A stretch of 64,000 nt of DNA from Zygaena filipendulae (Eukaryota > Arthropoda > Insecta > Lepidoptera > Zygaenidae). Position 1 is the first letter of the stretch; each line of letters begins with the position of its first letter. Shown here in pieces: positions 35,921-48,035 of this stretch. Location: positions 947,501 to 1,011,500 of the forward strand of contig OU015654.1 in the NCBI GenBank assembly GCA_907165275.2. Reading direction: 5' to 3'. A model generated the notes under the pieces. It was not told the origin of the DNA. It did not search any database and worked only from the letters and a program-made list of their open reading frames with translations. The position numbers and the translations under genes are program-made.

Positions 35921-37682
35921 AAGAAGATATAGATTGGTGAAAAACATAGGTATAATCGAGGGAGCTTAACAGAAAACAAAAATGACGGTGCAAGCATATG
36001 CGTGATTCACTCATTACTCAACTCAACTTATATTTAAGTCAAAGTTGCAAAGGTGTAGGTATACCTGCCAAATGATTAGATCTTAATGAAGCAAGCGATT
36101 GTCCCATTTGGGCTTGATTAAAAAAGCCAAGTGGCTGGGATATTGTGTTTTTTCTCTGCACAAAAGTTAAAAATACCACGAGCACGCTTAATTATAAATG
36201 TCACATCACGTCGGGAGATTTGTGCTAATTTTATCATCGTTATAACCTGAATACATCGCAAGAAACCTAAATAAATAACGTGGCGTAACACTTTGTTTTT
36301 CCTCGAAAACTCTTAATGGAAATGTAGTAAGTAAACATTGGAATTTTTTTTTATTTAATAGTGAGTGTAACATTTAAACTATACATACTTAAATAAAAAA
36401 TTTCAAGTCCTGACTAACAGGATGAAAAAGGAGGTGAATTTTTGTATGGGAGAAGTTTCGAAGTAGAAAGAAGAAATCGGTATTTGGGCTCTTCATTTCA
36501 AATTAACGATTTGAACCCACGTGTTTTGGTAGTTCAGAGTTTTTATAATTCAACCCCGAGGGGGAGAAAAATGTAATGGTTTTAACGTGAGTTTAAGTTG
36601 GTAACGTAAATGGTACACGAGCTATATTTTTTTAATATAGCATTAAATATTCAAGGTTTTTAGTGATTAAACCCTTATGTTTATACGGCGTAACGCTAGA
36701 GAAACCTCGGAAAGGAACATTTAGTATAGGATATAGGATGAGATAAAACTACCCTGAGGCGTACTAGTACATGGGTGATTGAAGATATTATTGTACAAAG
36801 TAAAACAATAATTCTTATCATCACAAACAGCAGCCATAGCAAGTATTTCTTGAAAATCTCTTTTCCTGCCTGTTTGTATTGTATGAACATACTGCGAATA
36901 CTCAGTGTGGCGCAGAGTTTAAAATGTATCATCACTATTGCCTTAGTTTTACTTAAAATATTGGCTTTAAATGAGAGATGACTGAGATACAAAATTAACG
37001 TATTAAGGCTATATAGGCCTCTCTCCAAAATTAAATAATGCAGATGTAAGCAGAGCAGATGAAAATATGTAGGTACAATAATATGGGTGGAGTCTCTGGA
37101 AGAATTGAATCGGAAATAAGAAAAAAAAACGCTCAGTGACCCTGTGGTCCCTGAGTGAGTTCCCTCGGGAACGGTAATCATGTTGGTGAAACTAAATGTT
37201 TCCATTGAATGATATTATATTAATACAGACCAACGGATAAAATGAAGCACTAAAAATAATTGCCATGAGTACAATACCTCAAATATTTTAACATCACCAT
37301 AATAAATGCGAAATTCTAAAATTCCATTTCGAAATTTTTTTTCAAACACATTCATAATCACCGCTAAGCTCCATAACAGTTTTTTAACAAAGTGTTAAGA
37401 CTTCATATTATTGTATCCAATATTGTTTGGGTAATAGTTTATCTTCAACCAGATCAATTTTGTTTATGCTAGATAGAATGTTGGCGCCGCTTCGCCGCAC
37501 TCTCATCGCACCTTCTCCGAAAGTAGATTCACATGCAACGTCACGAATGCTCGAGGTGTCTGTTTAATTTTAGAGAGCTTAGTAAGGTTTAGGCTCTATG
37601 ACAAACGTTGGGTGAATCAATACACCGTTCATCGCTTTTCTTTTACCTTGCATTTCTTCTCTTGGAAGTTCCCTTTTGAGTT
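35921..37682. other. AT-rich noncoding DNA
   Basis: A 169-codon minus-strand frame (37205-36696) covers this area, but its start lies in degraded repeat sequence and its composition is that of AT-rich noise. Confidence 0.35.
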
Positions 37683-37783
37683 CCCTGTAATATATACCAC
37701 GTTTGCTTGGTTTCCACGACATAAGCTAATAATAGCTTACTGTGGGATCTGTGTGTTGTGATGTGGATTATTATTATTATTAA
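37683..37783 (+). mobile_element. SINE 3' fragment, copy 3
   Basis: ATACCACGTTTGCTTGGTTT through TTACTGTGGGATC and the (ATT)n tail; the tRNA head is missing. Confidence 0.8.
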
Positions 37784-38650
37784 TCTTAGATAAGTTTTGA
37801 ATCGCTGAAAAAGAGTCTTTAGATATTTTATGCTGAAAAATTCTTTCATTAGCCAATTGTTGATTTACAAACTTAATTTGAAATCGATTACTACAGACCG
37901 CTGTTAACTATGTGCAAAAAAATAATTTTAACTTAATTTTTTTCTTACAATATTTTATAATTCTATTTATTTCTGAGTACTCTACTCCATATTCAATTCC
38001 AAGAAAGAGAGGTGAACGCTTTTACCTTGATCATAGAAATGTGTAAATGATTTACGCACGTAACAACGTAGGTACGTATTTGAGAGATTCGCCGAATCCT
38101 TCGCAATCCATTGACCCATCTGTTTATATAATACAAGTTAGTACGGTACTATTTTAAAACCCGTGAAGTTTCGTATATCTAAGTAAGTGTGGATTTATAC
38201 GTTGGAATACTGTCTAGACGGAGTGTATTCTGATTTAGTATATTACCTCTGTCGTCGTTTGAAATGTCTACTACCTACTTTTACTAGCACAAATGATAAC
38301 TTTCGTTATTCAAATCTAGACTAAAATAATTTGAATGCTTTAGTTAGCTGCTAGTGTCCATTTCCGTCTGACACAATCCCTAAATTTTTAATTATAAAAT
38401 TTCAACTAACAATAATTATAGTGTCCTTATAAACTGATTTGCACAACACTGTACAGGTTACAGCTTACTAACTATAGAAATAAAATTATTGGTAGATGAA
38501 TGATAAAAGAATACAAAATTTAACTGAAACTGTTTAATTTATTTAGGACGGTACCTAAAAAACATTTCATCACTTTATACATACATACATACATATAAAT
38601 AAAATTGAAGTGTATGTTTGTAATTTCAAAATTCACAATTGCATATGAAA
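37784..38650. other. AT-rich noncoding DNA
   Basis: (ACAT)n-like simple repeat at 38578-38598; nothing else recognised. Confidence 0.4.
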
Positions 38651-38724
38651 GTAGATATATGTGTATATATCTACTTGTGTGTACACACACACAATAAAAC
38701 ATAAAAAAACAACTTTTAAAAATT

Positions 38725-38888
38725 TTCTCTGTCCGTCTGTCTCTTTGTTCCAGCTAATCTCTGGAACGGCTGGACCGATTTTGACGGGACTTTCACTCGC
38801 TTATAGCTTATGTTATAAGACTACTTTTTCTCGAAATTCCTGCGGGAACTCTGACCTTAACGCGGGTGAAATCGCGGGGAACAGCTAG
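38725..38888 (+). mobile_element. Helitron-like element
   Basis: GGCTGGACCGATTTTGACGG core; the end is ACGCGGGTGAAATCGCGGGG and AACAGCTAG. Confidence 0.75.
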
Positions 38889-39320
38889 TTTGCTTCTAAA
38901 TGTAACGTCTAATGAGGCAATCCAGCGCTTTTAACAAATTTGGCTACAAATTTTTTAACAGGTTTTATACCTAAGTGTTTTTTGTTTATTTACCAACCAA
39001 GAGATACTGTATAGAGATTTTCAATTTATGTTCTGACTCACTTTATATATATATTAATATACGTACAATAAAATGAGTAGGTAACTCATTAATCTACCAC
39101 CCAAATTCACGAAAACAACGATATGTATTTTATATCAATATCATTTGTAACCTGTAAGATTTTGAATCGGGGCCAAATTGTGAATCTTATGTTTTATCGT
39201 TAGTATGTACAGTGTACACAAAACATATATATATATATAAAATCTTATACCTACATAATGGTGCCATGTTCGATTAGTACCAAAATGCTTTCAATTTGAC
39301 AGCACTTATAATATATATGT
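38889..39320. other. AT-rich noncoding DNA
   Basis: No gene or intact repeat recognised. Confidence 0.4.
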
Positions 39321-39325
39321 AATAA

Positions 39326-39431
39326 TATGTAGTATATACCACGTTTGCTTGGTTTCCACGACACAAGCTTATAGCTTAGTGTGGGATCAAGTAGATCTGT
39401 GTGTTGTGAAGTGGGTTATTATTATTATTAC
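39326..39431 (+). mobile_element. SINE 3' fragment, copy 4
   Basis: ATACCACGTTTGCTTGGTTT, GTGGGATCAAGTAGATCTG and the (ATT)n tail, as in the full copies. Confidence 0.8.
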
Positions 39432-39642
39432 TTTTGGCCTAGTGTTAGAGCAAGTTTGTAGCGAGTTCGATTCCCGCGTCAGGACAATTTATGCATATTT
39501 GTGTTTACCTCGAGTCTGGGTTTTACTATAGGTAGATATGTATTTACAACACCAAGTACTGTTTCAGCTGTTTACTATCCATAAGACAAGTTCTGCGTTT
39601 CAGACTAGACTAACAGTGTAGCAATCCAAGGATTATTATCTA

Positions 39643-39845
39643 CTAGCTGTGCCCCGCGGTTTCGCCCGCGTTAATGTCGGAGATCCCGCGGGAATTCCGG
39701 GATAAAAGGTAACCTTTGTTCTTTTCCATTTTAAAGGCAAACAACATGCATGCCATATTTCATCCTAATCCGTTCAGCCGTTTTTGCGTGATTGAGTAAC
39801 AGACATCCAAACATCCACACTTTCAAATTTATAATATTAGTCGGA
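39643..39845 (-). mobile_element. Complete Helitron-like element
   Basis: CTAGCTGTGCCCCGCGGTTT at the left; TTATAATATTAGTCGGA at the right. Confidence 0.85.
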
Positions 39846-40271
39846 TTATTATTTTTACAGTTTTCAAAACTTTAAGTAGTTATTTACAATCATCTACAAC
39901 TTTAGGTCAAATGGTCAAACGTTCAAATCTTTAATTTCAACATTTATTTTATTGTTTGGAAAACGCTGTTGTGTTTATCTAGCTACAAACAATCAGTAAG
40001 AATTCAGGATCGTTTTATCTTGAAATGTCAGCTGTATTAAGTAATTGGTCACCAATTTTTTAATCACCAATACTCAGTCGTATTACCTACTTAGCTTTTA
40101 TTTATTGCTCTCGATTACAGCAGTTACGTACAGTTTTAAACATTTTCAAGATATTACTGGTAACATTGGTATGTAACTTTAATTGATATTCTTCTTATTT
40201 ATTTGCAAAGAGAGGTAAGTATATAGTTTAGAAATATTATCCTTTAATATTTTGACAAATTTTGTACTAGA

Positions 40272-40603
40272 TCCTTACCATTAAATGCGAATGTGAGTTT
40301 GTTTATTTGTTCAACATGAAAAAAATTGCATATACGTTGTCACACGGTGAAATTTTCGTATTGAAATTTACTATGGACGCATTTTAGAGTCCCTCTTTAG
40401 CAAAACTATTGAGAATTTTAGGTACTATAGCAATGCCTGTCATTTCCACAGTAAAATTATAAATAAAGATTTTTATAAAGATGGACTCTAAAATGCGTCC
40501 ATAGTGAATTTCAATACGAAAATTTCACCGTGCATGAGTACAAAAAGGATATAGGGTGCGTTTCACCAAAATGAACGCAGGTGAAACCGCGGGGAACAGC
40601 TAG
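40272..40603 (+). mobile_element. Helitron-like element interrupted by a MITE
   Basis: Starts TCCTTACCATTAAATGCGAA, is split after ATACGTTGTCA, resumes TGAGTACAAAAAGGATATAG, and ends GAAACCGCGGGGAACAGCTAG. Confidence 0.8.
40343..40532. mobile_element. 190 bp MITE nested in a Helitron-like element
   Basis: CACGGTGAAATTTTCGTATT and the inverse at the right; arms of about 50 bp include ACTATGGACGCATTTTAGAG. A CA dinucleotide on both sides may be the target duplication. Confidence 0.8.
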
Positions 40604-40894
40604 TAATGGATAGTTGAAAGCATCCTGGCATGTTTTATGCCTTGTTTGATGTATCGCCTTAGCGTGAAATCAACGAGACAAAACACATTGTTTAGTCTGG
40701 CTCATCCTTAAGTTTAGACGCGCCACAAATTACCCTGAAATTGCGTGTTTAATTGAGAAATGCTATTGTTCGATACGGGATTATTATGATGCCATAATGG
40801 TGTTTTGTCTGAACGAACCGAAAGGTACATTCAAAACTCAATAACTTTGGTGATAGATGGAACAGTAGAACAACCTATAAACATTATTTTTAAC

Positions 40895-41132
40895 TGGACA
40901 TAGATAAGCAATAGTGTGTTAACTCACACTGGAGAAATTTTGAGTAAATTAAAGTTTTAAAATTATAGCGCCATTTTGTGTCAACATTTTTTATGTGCAA
41001 CATTTAGTTACATATTTAAACAATGTAATAAGGTCAACACATAATTAAAAAAAGTTCTCTGCCTCTCAATAAATCGTTCTGAATTAATAACTTCATTTTG
41101 TGGGTTAACATGTTATTGCTTATCTGCATCCA
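40895..41132. mobile_element. MITE family B, copy 1
   Basis: Ends TGGACATAGATAAGCAATA and TATTGCTTATCTGCATCCA are inverse; the interior has GCGCCATTTTGTGTCAACAT. Two more copies are at 59.4 and 59.9 kb. It abuts the next Helitron-like element. Confidence 0.8.
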
Positions 41133-41133
41133 A

Positions 41134-41429
41134 CTAGCTGTTCCTACCGTTTCATCCGCGTTAATCCCGTAGTTCCTGCGGGAATTCCGGGACCCCTATG
41201 TTTTTCTGTGCCCCTGAAAATGTGTATGCGAAATTTCATGATATTTATCTCTCTGTCAACCCAATGGTTAACTGTCAGAGAATGCCGCAAGGCATTAAGT
41301 TCGCCATTTATACTATTTTGTGCAAGAAGAATAAATAAATAAATAAATAAATCAGTTGAGCCGTTAAGGCGTGAAAGCGAAACAGACAGACAGACAGAGT
41401 TACTTTCGCATTTATAATATTAGTAGGGA
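41134..41429 (-). mobile_element. Helitron-like element carrying a LINE tail
   Basis: CTAGCTGTTCCTACCGTTTC at the left and TTATAATATTAGTAGGGA at the right. The core is split between AAATTTCATGAT and CAGTTGAGCCG. Confidence 0.8.
41243..41353 (+). mobile_element. 5'-truncated LINE tail nested in a Helitron-like element
   Basis: Contains GAATGCCGCAAGGCATTAAG, GCCATTTATACTATTTTGTG and an (AAAT)n end. This is the style of the 3' end of RTE-type lepidopteran LINEs, recognised from memory. Confidence 0.65.
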
Positions 41430-41485
41430 TATTAAAACTGCGAATGTGTTTGTATGTTTGTTACGCTTTCACTACAATGATTCTA
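41430..41485 (+). mobile_element. Helitron-like 5' fragment
   Basis: AAAACTGCGAATGTGTTTGT and TTGTTACGCTTTCAC directly after the preceding minus-strand copy. Confidence 0.5.
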
Positions 41486-41745
41486 ATGCCAATCAATGCT
41501 TTTAATATCATTGGTGCCAATACGCAAAGTCCAAATGACATGTTTGATCTGTTTTACAACGCAACGGTAATTCGCACTGTGTCAGATGCATGGCCGAGGT
41601 CGGTTCTACATATTAGGCAGTGACCACGGTGCTACGCGACGTGCGTCGGCAATCAAGCCCTACTCTACATAGTCTATGTCTCGCCGACATGTTTACATCG
41701 GATCGTGTAGGTAATCTATTTGTTCTTTATGGTTTATTATAATAT

Positions 41746-41970
41746 CTACTAACTTTAGCTCTCAGTTTTGCTCGCGTTAATGTAGATTTTGTATTTTCTA
41801 TGAGTAAGTAAGTAAGAGTACCTACTTTTTTCTGGATGAAACGTACCCCATGTCTATTTCTGTACCCCTGACAACGTGTATGCGAACTTTCACAATCAAT
41901 TGAGTATAGTTAAAGCGTGAAAGCGCAATAAACAAACAAACTCGCATTTGCATTTGTACCTTAATATTAG
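41746..41970 (-). mobile_element. Helitron-like element, decayed 3' end
   Basis: Contains GAAACGTACCCCATGTCTAT, CCCCTGACAACGTGTATGCG and CTTAATATTAGTTAGGG. Confidence 0.65.
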
Positions 41971-43650
41971 TTAGGGCTAGCGTGAAAAGGTAACCAACAG
42001 ACGGGGATACTTTTGAATTTATAAGTAATATTAGTACCTATGTATTATAATAGTAAGTATAAGGCTGTGTAAACACTACGCATTAGTCGATCAATAAGCC
42101 TGTTAGATCTGCAGCGAATGTTACAATGTAAACAAAGTGGAAAATTATAATTTATCACATCCCTCATTATATTTCGAGGCTGATACATTTATATTCTATA
42201 GTCTATATAAGTATATATAGTACATATATTATGTATTATTATGAATCATTCATTAGTACGATTGGACCTCAAAATCACTTTTTGCAGCAAGGATTAAAAG
42301 CTCAAAAATAAACCGTTTTCGTATTTTCTATTTACAATCTTAACCAATAAAAATTGAAGTAAAAAAACTTTTTGAAACAAGCTACTGAAATCTAGCGACA
42401 AGCTTTTTTATCATATAAATTGTGTAATGACGTTATAAGTTTATCAACTTATAAAAAGAATAAAACTTTTCCTTTAAAAAATTTAAAGGAAAAGTTAATT
42501 TTATTCTTTTTAGCACATTTAAATAAAAGCTTGTGTTAACAAAGTTTTTTACTTTAATTTATTATGTTTATTCTTTTGGGTGTGGTCGGTATAAGATTTA
42601 GCTTTGTTTTAGATTTACCTTAAAAAAACAAAACAAAAATATTTAGGGAAATTGTGATAGATTTATATGATAGGACACTTTGCATACCTACTTCCTAAAT
42701 TTCCCTGCTTAAAATAAAATTCTCGTAAATTTGTTACAAAAAACTTCTATATCTAAACGCATACACCTCTGTTCCATCGTGGATGGAAACGTGTTTGGTA
42801 AAACACACGCAAACTCACTACGATACTCCATACGATACAAACGTACATCACCTCATTGGGTCGAGCAATAATCATTATTCGCTAATATGGCAACACCGAG
42901 TTTTTATACCTTGCACTTCTGTCACACATATTCAATCGGTCGCAGGCCCGTTACCACCTTGCTACTTTAACAGACAGACACACGCGATTACAAACTCTAA
43001 AACATGTGCACTAAAGTTCATGTATATGTAAACATGAGGTAGCAATGTTCTCGAGTTAGCGTATGAACCTATCGAGTTACTTCTTAGAATAATATAAACT
43101 GGCGGTTTTGGGTTGGTGTCGACGCGGATGCTCCTACGTTGGTTGAAGTATCTACAATTTTTTTATGAATAAAAATTCATAAGTTTATTATCATTTGGTA
43201 GCTGTTGACTCGTCTGAATTTCGGGATTCTCTCAGGAATTCCCTACTATACTTAGAACCGAGTCTGAAGTCAATCTATATAAATGACAGAGAAGAAAATA
43301 AAATATAAAATCCCTTGTGCATTTAAAAAGAAATAAGTAGACGTACAGACGAGAAAATCGACTTTTTTCAATGGTCTTGGCTGTTTCTCGCGGTTTTAAT
43401 TTTGCATATTTAAGGTTCCTTCGGGAACTTATCCGGAAGACATTTTAAAAATAATAGTGAAAACTGCATCAAAATTCGTGGTTTAGGTAAAAAGAAAAGA
43501 AAAGACAGACGCGAAAAGCTCTAATACTTTTTGCTGTACAAGAAGATACATAATAAAATAAACTGTCATTAGATGCAAACAATAATGCTTAGAAATTACC
43601 TGGTCTCAAACTATGTAGAGATTTGTACTGTGGGTATCAGAACAGACGTT
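41971..43650. other. AT-rich noncoding DNA
   Basis: An imperfect local inverted repeat at about 42445-42515 (AAAACTTTTCCTTTAAAAAA and its inverse). A frame at 42783 has no recognisable protein. Helitron-like scraps at about 43210-43250 and 43375-43440. Confidence 0.35.
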
Positions 43651-43654
43651 AGCT

Positions 43655-43727
43655 AAGAATGGATTTTATGGAATTTCTGCTGGAACTCTCAAAATAACGC
43701 GGGTGAAACCGCAGGGCATACAGCTAG
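43655..43727 (+). mobile_element. Helitron-like 3' fragment
   Basis: ACGCGGGTGAAACCGCAGGG and ATACAGCTAG before T. Confidence 0.65.
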
Positions 43728-44427
43728 TACTTATAAATACGATTGCATACTTTCCTTCTAAAGGTTTCGCATCTTTACATTCTTCTATAATCTACATTTA
43801 GTTGCAGCTGACTGCAGCTTTAGCACAGGCCTTCTTAGATTCGGCTCTAAAAATATCGAATCAAAGCTTCGGATGTTAAATATAATAAAAATCACTGCAA
43901 TCCAGAAAAGTGGTTCAAATTGTTTTTTTTTAACTTTATTAATGACCAAAAGGAAGCACGTCGTTGAACGATATGCGACATGTGACATTCCAACGGCAGC
44001 ATAACGACGCAACTGTAATGATAACGCTTATTGAAAATTGAACTTAAAGTTGTGAAGCCCAAAGTTCGTTATGCCTCACGCTTCAAGAAAGCCAGATCGG
44101 TCTCTGAACTCCTAAAATAATATTTCAGCTCAGACACTACGGTTGCGTAACTTAAACGTCGTAAGTTAGTGAGAAATATGTCTCGTGGTAAAAGATGAAG
44201 GATATTTTGGTTATCTATGAGAGCTCGTAGTATTATAACAATGGGCAGGGCGAGATAGAGTGGCGACCACGTATCTACTTAGCTGACCCCCCACGAGATG
44301 GAGCCACAATCTGGCGAAGATGGCTGGTCTAGATCTAGACACGCCGGTAGCGTGTCAAGCCCAAAGTTCAAGCTGACAGAACTGGCGAGAAGCACCGTGT
44401 GTAATATTACATCATGATTACAATAAG
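43728..44427. other. Noncoding DNA, nothing recognised
   Basis: The part 44230-44400 is more GC-rich and may be an unidentified retroposon remnant. Confidence 0.3.
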
Positions 44428-44754
44428 CAATAGGCTAGTTTCCTAGGTAAAAAAATCAAAATTCTATTTAGTCCGTCAGTTAGATAATAAAAAAATAAAA
44501 GACACGTATTTTTTGCTTTTTTAAAATAATGGAAATATGCATAGATAAAGCGCATTAAAGTTTAGGGTGGGGGACTCTGATGTCACAGCTCGCTATAACG
44601 TGCGAACAAACTGTAGCGAGGCGTGACGTCATGTGAAATTTCGACTTGATATATCTCCGTTATTTTTTGGTTACATAAAAAAAAAAATACGTGTCCAATA
44701 TTTTTTAATAATCTACAAAACGGACTAAAAAAAATTTAGGAAACTAGCCTATTG
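44428..44754 (+). mobile_element. CRE-bearing MITE, copy 4, best-preserved ends
   Basis: Perfect 18 bp terminal inverted repeat (CAATAGGCTAGTTTCCTA and inverse). It contains GCGCATTAAAGTTTAGGGTG, GCGTGACGTCATGTG and CTCCGTTATTTTTTGGTTAC; 327 bp. Confidence 0.85.
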
Positions 44755-45230
44755 TGGCAGTTGCGTCTTACTCAGAATCCTCGTTCGACTTTCTTAAAAC
44801 ATTTGTAAACAATATTTTTTTATTGTAAATCATATCTAAGTCATATAGTTATTTAAATTTGAGCACAACATTTGAATGGTTTTTATTAGTTAAATTCATA
44901 GGATTCTGATTCCATAGAAAAGATACGTAGCAACATTTTCTCCCTCTTTTATTATAAAACGCATCAAAACCGTCGAATTCTTTTTTATTCACTTGATAAG
45001 GAGTGCTAGAAATTATGACTTTTTTTTTTTTCAATTCAACATCTCCACTATGTAACGTTTTGAGGGCGTATAGTTATACACAGGGAAAACATATTGTAAT
45101 ACATTTCTAAGCTTCCTTGACCAATATTGCACAACGCCTTTGAATTCTACAAACTTCTAGGATATGTCATAGAACCTCAGAGCATAGAACATTCATAGCC
45201 AAGTCATAGCTTAAATTAAAAAAGAATACT
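44755..45230. other. AT-rich noncoding DNA
   Basis: No gene or intact repeat recognised. Confidence 0.4.
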
Positions 45231-45470
45231 TACCGCCGCACTCAGAGTCGACTTTTATGATTACTTAGTTAAGTATAGATTTTTAAAACAAAATTGCTGC
45301 AATCAGACAAGTTTAATAAATTAATATTAATTGGCATTTAACTAATTAAGGTACATCTCATTAAATGCCAATTAACATTAATTTACGGATCGTCTCTGAT
45401 TACGGCAGTTTTGTTTTAAAAATCTATACTCAACTAAGTAATTATTAAAGTCGACTCTGAGTGCGGCCTT
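45231..45470. mobile_element. Palindromic MITE family A, copy 2
   Basis: Same arms as 28622-28864 and the same internal orientation (ACAAGTTTAATAAATTAAT on the left). Confidence 0.85.
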
Positions 45471-45908
45471 TAATTACATGAAGTTCTTTTTTTATTACAC
45501 CCATGTATAACCAACCAGTGAGCAAGTGGAGGTTGACTCAACAAGCACTCAACCCTCAGTATTTAGTATGGGTACTTTTTTTCTTTACATCCATAGACCA
45601 AAGAAAATAAACTGCTAATATTCAATTTAAGAATAGCATAAAAAATCCACCACCGTTCCTTGTATGGTGTGGCGCCGCTAAGTACCTCGATCCTCGATCG
45701 CTCAGCCGATATGTCATTGCCGGTACGTGACGCGTTTTAAATTTTAATCTAATCGTTTTTGAACATTGTGCAAAACGAAATGGTCGAGACGACTTGTTTG
45801 ATAAATTCTATAAAATAATAATATTAATATAAATCTAATATAACTGGATTTATGCTCTTTTGGAGCCTGTATTTACTTATATATAATATTATCTATAGTC
45901 TACATCAC
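45471..45908. other. Noncoding spacer between two family A MITEs
   Basis: Nothing recognised apart from a small CpG patch at 45670-45740. Confidence 0.35.
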
Positions 45909-46149
45909 TAACCGCCGCACTCAGAGTCGACTTTAATGATTACTTAGTTAAGTATAGATTTTTAAAACAAAACTGCCGCAATCAGAGACGTTCAGTAAAT
46001 TAATGTTAATTGGCATTTAATAAGATGTAACTTAATTAGTTAAATGCCAATTAACATTAATTTATTAAACTTGTCTGATTGCGGCAGTTTTGTTTTAAAA
46101 ATCTATACTTAACTAAGTAATTATTAAAGTCGACTCTGAGTGCGGCCGT
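45909..46149. mobile_element. Palindromic MITE family A, copy 3 (inverted)
   Basis: Same termini and arms. The centre is reversed relative to copies 1 and 2 (GACGTTCAGTAAATTAATGT on the left). Confidence 0.85.
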
Positions 46150-46159
46150 AAGTAGTATA

Positions 46160-46326
46160 AAACACTGTCAGTCTCTACGTAACGTATGCTTAGATCATTA
46201 AAATTACGCAACGGATTTTGATGCGATTTGTTTTGGTACATAGAGTGATTCAAGAGTAAGGTTTATACGTATAGTTTATCCTGGAATTCCCGTAGGAACT
46301 CCGAAATTACCGCGAGTGACAACTAG
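46160..46326 (+). mobile_element. Helitron-like element, first of a tandem pair
   Basis: Core CAACGGATTTTGATGCGATT, then GGAATTCCCGTAGGAACTCC and ACAACTAG. Confidence 0.65.
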
Positions 46327-46517
46327 TCTATATATAAAAGCGAAAGATCACCAACTCGACACCGATCAAGCACGAAATTCCGAAAAATACTTGACATATA
46401 AAGCTGAAATTTGGCAAGTAGATAGTTCAGAGGCAGGAGACGTCAGCAACAAACGGATTTCGCGTATTTCTCGAGGAACCTCCCAACTGCCGCGGGTAAA
46501 ACCGTGGGGAACAGCTA
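46327..46517 (+). mobile_element. Helitron-like element, second of a tandem pair
   Basis: Begins TCTATATATAAAAGCGAAAG in the base after the preceding CTAG. Ends CCGCGGGTAAAACCGTGGGG and AACAGCTAG. Confidence 0.8.
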
Positions 46518-46764
46518 GTATAATATGATGTAAGGTTATGTTGGCTCGATTTCCATAATACAAATGTCAAAATTGCAATTAGTGTGGAATCTAGTATAAT
46601 TTGTGAAATTTTATTACGAACGTAAGCAAAGTAGTTCTCCGGCTAATTATTCGTTGCATACGCACGACATTTTCACCCACTTTCTGTGTCGCCCTCCAAT
46701 TAATACTAAATGCCATACGATGTGAACGTTGGTGTTTAAAATATAGGCAATAGCGATTTTTGCA

Positions 46765-47120
46765 TCAAACTAATATTATAAAGAGGAAAGATTTGATTTT
46801 TTGTTTGTTTGTTACGATTGAACTCTAAACTACTGGACCGATTTCAAAAATTCTTTCACCATTAGAAAGCTACATTATCCCTGAGTAACATGAATGAATA
46901 TCCCTGGTGAATGAATTTATTAATTTTAAGATAACGTGACTACGTTATGTAGAGTAAAGTTTTTGTTTATTTGACATGCTTTTTTGCTTTTTTTAACATC
47001 TTAAGATTAGACATCGTCTATATTTTGTTTAAATAATCATACCTATTTATTTTGACATATACTAGTATATTAATACTACTATACTAGTATATTAGTAATT
47101 TTTGAAGTAAAAATAAAGAA

Positions 47121-47171
<51 letters not shown>

Positions 47172-47360
47172 CTGACATTTCATTTTATGTACTAGTTCTT
47201 GACGATCACGTTATCCTTTGACATATTATGCAATGTAATTTTGAATTTGATAACGTGAAGTAAATGAATCTAATCTAATCTAATCATAGGCTATATTGTA
47301 ATCCGGAATTCCCGCGGGAACTCCGAAATTATCGCGGGTGAAACCGCGCGGGACATCTAG
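46765..47360 (+). mobile_element. Helitron-like element with internal insertion
   Basis: 5' part TCAAACTAATATTATAAAGA with the ACTGGACCGATTTCAAAAAT core to about 46910. The 3' part CCGGAATTCCCGCGGGAACT, GCGGGTGAAACCGCG and GGGACATCTAG begins about 47290. The intervening 380 bp is AT-rich and holds the ATT tract. Confidence 0.65.
47121..47170. repeat. (ATT)n microsatellite, about 16-17 units
   Basis: Uninterrupted ATT repeat of 50 bases, possibly the tail of a SINE or LINE inserted in the Helitron-like element. Confidence 0.9.
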
Positions 47361-47804
47361 TATTATTTAAAAAAAATATTAAGAATCTGAATGAGAAAGT
47401 TTATGGATGAAAAAGTTTAGAGCAGAAAATTAGGTACATAATGTATTGTAATCTTAGAATAAAAACCAAATAGTAGATTATGATGATTAAAAAATCACGT
47501 TCAAATAAAAATGAAAGTATATTAATAACGACGTAGTGTTTGGTAATAAATTAATCGAAATACCTAGGATTACAAATGCGAATGAAGCTATGTGTGGTAG
47601 AGATTATGGCAAATAAATTATAGTCTGTGCCTACCCCATCGAAAGACAGGCTAGGCAGGCAGGAGATGTATATTTCAATTGTTATTTCAAAATTATTTTC
47701 GTGTTGAATTCAAAAGCAAAAAGAAAAATCCACGCAGTTCCAAAATATAATATGTTGTAGGATATTAATTACTCGTAAAAACAATTACATCAACGTTGTA
47801 GGAG

Positions 47805-48035
47805 TCCTGACTGAAAATCAGCGCTAGGAGTGCCCGCACTCATAGCAACATGCTGAGGCAGTGACCGTTTTGGTCATGGGGACGCACCACGCAAACACCA
47901 TTTGTTCTCATAATATTGTCATGTATATAACTATATACTATTTTTTGTTAAATCATGTTTGTATAAAATAATTGTAATTGTGTTGTCTCTGTGTCCAAAT
48001 AAATGCCTTTTCTTTGTTTCTTTCTTTCTTTCTAA
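47805..48035 (+). mobile_element. 3' tail of a non-LTR retroposon, copy 2
   Basis: GCGCTAGGAGTGCCCGCACT to CCAAATAAATGCCTTTTCTT and a (TTTC)n tail, homologous to 20835-21055. Confidence 0.7.

Noticed and set aside
36696..37205. 169-codon minus-strand frame
   Set aside because: No domain, hydrophobic AT-rich composition, and the start lies in degraded repeat sequence; a frame this long can occur by chance in this much sequence.
28622..46149. CRISPR-like spaced repeats
   Set aside because: Repeated units are dispersed MITEs in a eukaryotic genome; no regular spacer array exists.
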